Below the pieces are notes generated by a model that did not search any database, was not told the DNA's origin, and saw only the letters and a list, made by a program, of their open reading frames with translations. A DNA stretch of 64,000 nucleotides from Amycolatopsis saalfeldensis (GTDB lineage Bacteria; Actinomycetota; Actinomycetes; Mycobacteriales; Pseudonocardiaceae), in contig NZ_FOEF01000002.1 in assembly GCF_900110575.1 (NCBI RefSeq), forward strand, positions 706,622-770,621, read 5' to 3'. Positions 59,907-64,000 of this stretch are shown in pieces. The position numbers were made by a program, and so were the translations under genes. The first letter of the stretch is position 1. Each line of letters starts with the position of its first letter.

Positions 59907-61406
59907 GTGACGAAACCAGCGTTGCCCCGCGTTCCGAAGGTGATCGTGGCCGGAAGCGGCCTGTCCGGGCTCTCCGCGGCGATCTCCGCGCGCGAAGCCG
60001 GGGCGAACGTGCTGCTCCTGGAGAAAGGCGGCCGCGAGGACGTCGGCGGCAATGCCGCGTTTTCCGGCGGGCTGTTCCTGTTCTGCTACGACGGGCCGGA
60101 CGACCTGACGTCGATCACCCAGGACTTCGAGCCCGGCATGCGGGCCGGCCGGATCGAAGCGGCGCCCTTCACCAGCGCCGCCTATGCGGCCGAGCTGATG
60201 GCGATGAGCAGCGGTCAGGCCGACCCTCGACTGATCGAAGCGCTCGCGGAACAGTCGCTGGATACCGTCCGGTGGCTCGCGGCGAAAGGCGTCCGATTCA
60301 CGTTCAACCGCACTCTGGGCGCGACCGTCCACGACGGCGTCCTGCGGGTGCGCCCCGGCCAGGTCCTGACCAGCTCGGGTGAGGGGATGTCGCGCGGATT
60401 CGAGGTGATCAAGACCCTGCTCCGGCACGCCGAGTCCATCGGCATCGAGATCCGCTGGCTCACCCCGCTGGTGCACGTGGTCCGCGACAACGGCCAGGTC
60501 ACCGGCGTCACGGCCGGCGACACCGGCGAGTTCATGGCGGCCGGCGCCGTGGTGATCGCCAGCGGCGGTTTCCAGGCCAGCCGTGAGCTCCGCCGCCGGT
60601 TCCTGGGGCAGGAATGGGAAACGGTCCCGCTGCGCGGATCCCGGCTGTCCACCGGCGACGGCATCTCGGCCGCGCTCCGGGCCGGGGCGGGAAAAGCCGG
60701 GACCTGGTCGAAGGCCCACTCGGCCGCGGTCGACCCGACCATGCCCTCACCCCAGTGCAGCGAGGCGTCGCCGCCGTTCCCGTTGCACGGCTTCTGGCTC
60801 GGCGTGCTCGTCAACCGCGACGGCGAGCGGTTCGTGGACGAGGGCCCCGGCCCGTGGGTCAAGAACTATTCGAAGATGGGCAAGGCGATCCGGCCCCAGC
60901 CCGGCCACGAGGCGTTCCAGATCTTCGACCAGCGCACCGCCGCGCGCGTGGCCGATGAGTTCGCCGGAGCGGCCGTGCCGGTCACCGCGCACACCATTCC
61001 CGAACTCGCCGAGCGGCTCGGACTGCCCGCCGACCGGTTCGCACGCACCATCGAGACGTACAACCGCGCCTGTCAGCCTGGCGACGGCATCGCCGAAGAC
61101 CGTGGCACGGCGGGCATCGACCCGCCCAAGTCGCATTGGGCCGCGCCGCTGGACCAGCCGCCGTTCGTCGCCTACCACGCAGTCGCCGGGCTCACCTTCA
61201 GCTTCGGCGGCGTGCGGATCGACCCCGACGGCCGAGCGCTCGATCCGGACGGGGCAGTGGTGCCCGGCCTGTACGCGGCGGGCGAAGCCACCGGCGGGTT
61301 GTTCTACGGCGACTACCCCGGAGGTGCCGCCCTCATGCGGGCCGCCGTGTTCGGCCGGGCGGCCGGGCGAACCGCCGTGGCCGAAGCCATGGCGCCGGAT
61401 CGGTGA
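59907..61406 (+). CDS. FAD-dependent dehydrogenase of the fumarate reductase/tricarballylate/ketosteroid dehydrogenase type
   Basis: A 499-residue flavoprotein. The Rossmann motif VIVAGSGLSGLSAAISAREAGANVLLLEKG is at residues ~10-40, and the C-terminal FAD contact PGLYAAGEATGGLFYGDYPGGAALMRAAVFGRAAG is typical of the soluble FrdA/TcuA/KstD group. It introduces or removes a C=C bond alpha,beta to a carboxyl or keto group. GTG start with TAGGAGG site, 27 bases after the lyase gene. Substrate unknown; TcuA-like oxidation of a tricarboxylate is one possibility. Confidence 0.9.
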   Translation: MTKPALPRVPKVIVAGSGLSGLSAAISAREAGANVLLLEKGGREDVGGNAAFSGGLFLFCYDGPDDLTSITQDFEPGMRAGRIEAAPFTSAAYAAELMAMSSGQADPRLIEALAEQSLDTVRWLAAKGVRFTFNRTLGATVHDGVLRVRPGQVLTSSGEGMSRGFEVIKTLLRHAESIGIEIRWLTPLVHVVRDNGQVTGVTAGDTGEFMAAGAVVIASGGFQASRELRRRFLGQEWETVPLRGSRLSTGDGISAALRAGAGKAGTWSKAHSAAVDPTMPSPQCSEASPPFPLHGFWLGVLVNRDGERFVDEGPGPWVKNYSKMGKAIRPQPGHEAFQIFDQRTAARVADEFAGAAVPVTAHTIPELAERLGLPADRFARTIETYNRACQPGDGIAEDRGTAGIDPPKSHWAAPLDQPPFVAYHAVAGLTFSFGGVRIDPDGRALDPDGAVVPGLYAAGEATGGLFYGDYPGGAALMRAAVFGRAAGRTAVAEAMAPDR

Positions 61407-61582
61407 ATCCCGGCCGGTCGGCACCGTCCGAATCGGACAGTGCCGGCCGCTCATCGGAGCGCGCTCGACAATCCGGGCCGGGCCAGGGCGCGCTCGAGGC
61501 GTTTGCCGTGTCGAGGATCAGGCAGCTGCCGTCCTCACCATGGCAAACCGGCCCTCCAGCCCCCACAGAGAGGAAATCCGCG

Positions 61583-62197
61583 ATGCTGTACGAACTCGCC
61601 AAGCTCGCGCTCAAGCTCTACACGGTGCCGAAAGCCCTCCCCGCCTTGGAGTCCTACACCACGACCGGCTCCGGGCACGGCCGGCTGCTCGGCTGCTGGG
61701 AAACCGAGCACGGCGTCATCGTCGGCAGGCTGCTCCTGCTTCGGGAGTTCGACGACGCCGCCGCGCTCGCCGACGAACGGCAGCGCGTCCTGACCAGCTC
61801 CGACCCCTTCGGCATCGGCGAACACCTTGAAGCCTTCGAAGTCGAGAGCTACGCGCAATTTCCCTTCCTGCCACCGATCCGGACAGGCCGGTACGGCGAC
61901 GTCTACGAGTTCCGCACCTACCGGCTCAAGGTCGGCGGACTCGTGCCGACGATGGCGGGCTGGGAAGCCGCGATACCGGAGCGTACCCAGCTCGCTCCCC
62001 TGACCACCGCGATGTACGGCCTGGACGGCGCACCCCGCATCACCCACATCTGGCCCTTCCCCAGCCTCGATGAACGACTGGCGATCCGGCGGACGTCGTA
62101 CGAGCGCGGAATCTGGCCACCCGCCAACGGCCCGGAGAACATCGCGCACGCGACCTCCGCCATCGCCTTCCCCGTCGGCTTCTCTCCGTTGTCCTAA
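61583..62197 (+). CDS. NIPSNAP-family protein
   Basis: A 204-residue protein with two ferredoxin-like NIPSNAP halves: MLYELAKLALKLYTVPKALPALESYT...GRLLGCWETEHG, and VYEFRTYRLKVGGLVPTMAGWEAAIPER. The family often accompanies catabolic operons and may bind or isomerise small aromatics or protect enzymes, but no firm activity is known. AGAGAGGA precedes the ATG. A 176-base gap separates it from the flavoprotein gene, so it may be read through or have its own promoter. It is probably the last gene of the catabolic unit. Confidence 0.82.
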   Translation: MLYELAKLALKLYTVPKALPALESYTTTGSGHGRLLGCWETEHGVIVGRLLLLREFDDAAALADERQRVLTSSDPFGIGEHLEAFEVESYAQFPFLPPIRTGRYGDVYEFRTYRLKVGGLVPTMAGWEAAIPERTQLAPLTTAMYGLDGAPRITHIWPFPSLDERLAIRRTSYERGIWPPANGPENIAHATSAIAFPVGFSPLS

Positions 62198-62337
62198 AAG
62201 CTGTCGGACGCCCGCGACGTCGCCCGCCCGAGCAGACCATGAGCCAGCCGGGCTGGACCGGAAGGCCGGAACCGCGGGCCATGTGGTCCGTTTATGAAGA
62301 GTTAAAACCGCAGGTCAGTAACAATGAGAACCCTTAA

Positions 62338-62381
62338 GTGGACCTGAAGGGAATCGAACCCCTGAGCCCCGCGTTGCCAGC
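62338..62381 (-). other. 3' half of a tRNA-like sequence, candidate attachment site
   Basis: Read on the minus strand, the segment runs from a possible anticodon loop (CTGGCAA) through GCTC, a T arm (AGGGGTTCGATTCCCTT) and an acceptor strand CAGGTCC plus A. The 5' half of a tRNA (D arm, matching acceptor and anticodon strands) is absent upstream, so this is not a functional gene. Such 3' halves mark the far end of elements that integrate into tRNA genes. The pattern looks most like tRNA-Ala(GGC), though with several differences. The surrounding 62198-62464 has no gene and is locally AT-rich. Confidence 0.6.
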
Positions 62382-62464
62382 ACTCAGCGCAGCGACATTC
62401 GTCGTGTTCACACCGGCGTGACGTGCAGGCTGGTCTGGCCGTGCCGGCCGCGCGAGTTCCGCGG

Positions 62465-63421
62465 TCAGAATGTGGCGATCGGGTTGACCGGACTGCCGGA
62501 GGTACCGGCGAGGCGGACGGGCGCGAGGGTGAGGTGGAAGTCCCATTGGCCGAGTTGGGCAGCCGTCGTCGCGCACGCCTCCAGGTCGCAGTTGTCGAGC
62601 AGCCAGAGGCCCATCGCGACGAGGCTCACGGCGTGAACCGGCATCAACACGTCTTCGTATCCCGACGGCTGAACGTCCTGCGGGGTGTCGGCGCCGATCA
62701 GCCCGACCTCCCGTTCCTGCAGCCACGGCAGGCAGGAAGCGTGCCAGCCGGCCTGCGTGAAACCGCCGGCGTCACCGGCCTCGTGCCGGACGCGGCCATA
62801 ACCGGTCCGCAGGAGTACCGCGTCGCCGGATCGGACTCGCACACCCTGGCGACGCTCGGCCTCCTCGAGATCGCTGGGAAACACACCCTGCCCCGGTTCC
62901 AGCCACGGCACATCGCGGGCCCTCGCGATGTCCAGCAGGACACCACGCGTGACGATCCCGTTCGCCGCCGCTGTGACAGCCGCCCACGCCGATCCCGTCG
63001 CGGCGTCGACCAACGAGTGCGACCGCCCGTTGTACATCGGGCCGTCCCAGAAGAGATGGCACGGCGAGTCGACGTGGGTGACGGTGTTGCCGTGGAACAT
63101 GATGCCGAGCCGCTCGTGCGAGAAGCCCCAGCGCCGGTCGTTGTGGAACGCGGCCACCGGCATGTTCTCGGCACCCGGCATGTCGGCGGCGCACGGGCAC
63201 GTCGTCGTCGACCGTTCCATTTCTTCCGGGACGGTGACCTCCCATGCGCACGACACGCTCCGGCCGTGGCGCACGGCGCGCGCTGCCGCCAGCCGGACGT
63301 CGTCGGTGATGTGGTTCAGAGTGCCGCGCTCGTCGTCGTCGCCCCATCGTCCCCAGTTCGACAGCGTGTCGAAGTATCCGAGCACGTCTTCCTGTGTGGG
63401 CATCGGTCGCTCTGCCGTCAT
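62465..63421 (-). CDS. Cyclase family protein (kynurenine formamidase-like metal hydrolase)
   Basis: A 318-residue PF04199 protein: NWGRWGDDDERGTLNHITDDVRLAAARAVRHGRSVS, then HGNTVTHVDSPCHLFWDGPMYNGRSHSLVDAATG with the HxDxxxH-type metal motif, and LLRTGYGRVRH. Family members hydrolyse amides, lactones or cyclic substrates. I start at ATG 63421 (GGAGGAG upstream); the open frame reaches 63517. It is convergent with the catabolic operon across the tRNA-like fragment, so membership in that pathway is uncertain. Confidence 0.88.
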   Translation of the reverse strand: MTAERPMPTQEDVLGYFDTLSNWGRWGDDDERGTLNHITDDVRLAAARAVRHGRSVSCAWEVTVPEEMERSTTTCPCAADMPGAENMPVAAFHNDRRWGFSHERLGIMFHGNTVTHVDSPCHLFWDGPMYNGRSHSLVDAATGSAWAAVTAAANGIVTRGVLLDIARARDVPWLEPGQGVFPSDLEEAERRQGVRVRSGDAVLLRTGYGRVRHEAGDAGGFTQAGWHASCLPWLQEREVGLIGADTPQDVQPSGYEDVLMPVHAVSLVAMGLWLLDNCDLEACATTAAQLGQWDFHLTLAPVRLAGTSGSPVNPIATF

Positions 63422-63625
63422 CCCAGCATCGACTCCTCCGGTCACGCGGTGTGAGGCACCAAGGCCCGCTGAACCGGAATCACAGTAGATCAGTCGGCCG
63501 ATCAGCAGGAAGAGCACGGCACACCTGTGATGTGGTGAAGGTGCGTCGCTGCCGGCGCGCGGCGGGGCCTCCGCGGGCGATCCGGCGGATTATGGCCTTG
63601 GAGATCGCGGGGTCGCGTTCCCCGG

Positions 63626-63913
63626 TCAGGTCGGCGCTCCGGTGGCGTGCATCCACAGAATGACGTCAAGGCAGCGCAGCAAGCTGATGTCCGTGATGTC
63701 GCCGGCCTGGTCGCGTAGCCCGGCGACGGCCTCGGCCCGCCGCGAGTCGCCCTCGAACCAAGACCACAAGCAAGCCCAGATGCTTCCGGGAGCGCTGAGC
63801 GCGGACTTGACTCGGCTGTCGTAAACCGGCAACAGGCCGGGCCGTTTCCTGGCCAGGAGCTTGTTGGCCGTGACCCATCGGTCCTTGCCACCGCAGCGTT
63901 TGAACAGGCCCTG
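63626..63913 (-). pseudogene. 5'-truncated DUF6308-like gene
   Basis: The open frame KDRWVTANKLLARKRPGLLPVYDSRVKSAL...WACLWSWFEGDSRRAEAVAGLRDQAGDITDISLLRCLDVILWMHATG resembles the C-terminal half of DUF6308-type actinomycete proteins. A TGA stands just upstream of the first conserved residue and no start codon exists for the conserved part, so the N-terminal half is missing. The flanking bases 63920-63965 are AT-rich, unlike the rest of the window, suggesting a junction. Confidence 0.6.
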
Positions 63914-64000
63914 TCATGATTTCCGTGTAAGCCACGGACGATTTCTTCTTCTATTCTAGTGGAGTGGGAGTCGGTCTGGGAAGAGTGCGGCGAGGGTGTT

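Noticed and set aside
50893..62381. tRNA-Leu and the tRNA 3' fragment as the two ends of one integrated element
   Set aside because: Their T-arm and acceptor sequences differ (CCCCCCTCGGAC against CCCTTCAGGTCC), so they are not direct repeats of one attachment site.
62465..63421. Kynurenine-formamidase-like protein as part of quinaldic acid biosynthesis
   Set aside because: It is over 30 kb from the cluster in a different context, and quinaldic acid in this family is made from 2-methyltryptophan, not through formylkynurenine.
1..64000. CRISPR arrays, rRNA genes, insertion sequences with transposases
   Set aside because: I looked for regularly spaced repeats, rRNA landmarks and transposase-like proteins and found none; repeats seen are hairpins or operator-like sites.

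Overview
The window is high-GC actinomycete DNA with tightly overlapping genes. Content and style point to Pseudonocardiales, most likely Amycolatopsis. Its centre is a complete-looking thiostrepton-family thiopeptide gene cluster of about 28.7 kb (2071-30722). From memory, the combination of a thiostrepton-type core, a YcaO-TfuA thioamide pair and a putative F420-dependent dehydropiperidine reductase matches saalfelduracin from Amycolatopsis saalfeldensis, and is close to thiopeptin. I could not check identity by database search.

Region by region: (1) 1-2066, the end of a Dpp/Opp-type peptide ABC importer. (2) 7332 down to 2071 on the minus strand, a six-gene operon: secreted lipoprotein hydrolase, DUF2867 protein, LCMT-type methyltransferase, acyl-CoA-dehydrogenase-like flavoenzyme, SnoaL-like protein and HisC-like aminotransferase. 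These are probably for quinaldic acid and C-terminal tailoring. (3) 7333-7857, a divergent control region with a perfect 8+8 inverted repeat. (4) 7858-30722, the precursor gene, two strong hairpins, then a plus-strand train of 15 genes that nearly all overlap or abut. In order: alpha/beta hydrolase (TsrI type), split LanB dehydratase, [4+2] cycloaddition enzyme, azoline dehydrogenase, E1-like protein, YcaO cyclodehydratase, P450, adenylating enzyme, P450, second LanB, PPOX reductase, thioamide YcaO, TfuA, cobalamin radical SAM Trp methylase and ketoreductase. The order is colinear with thiostrepton genes H to U, with three genes (reductase, YcaO, TfuA) inserted between S and T.

(5) 30944-40454, mixed housekeeping and accessory genes: GH64-like glucanase, a broken MmyB-type regulator, quinone oxidoreductase, APC permease, LLM oxidoreductase, SAM methyltransferase, catalase and class A beta-lactamase. 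(6) 40525-47238, a GntR-controlled set for the lower half of the 2-pyrone-4,6-dicarboxylate (protocatechuate 4,5-cleavage or gallate) pathway: LigI, LigJ, a DUF1932 dehydrogenase and a transporter on one strand, LigK and LigU on the other. No ring-cleavage dioxygenase is present. (7) 47300-50749, a DUF2867-Ddn fusion and two LLM monooxygenases, ending at a terminator.

(8) 50893-53329, tRNA-Leu(GAG), then a scrap zone on the minus strand. It holds the frameshifted remains of a lasso-peptide locus (B1 tail, B2 leader peptidase, GNAT acetyltransferase), capped by a MarR gene. (9) 53407-62197, a MarR-flanked catabolic operon of unknown substrate: leaderless flavin reductase, MFS transporter, Ldh-type dehydrogenase, LLM monooxygenase, acyl-CoA ligase, HMG-CoA-lyase-like enzyme, FAD flavoprotein and NIPSNAP protein. 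(10) 62338-64000, the 3' half of a tRNA-like sequence (possible attachment site), a cyclase-family hydrolase and a truncated DUF6308 gene.
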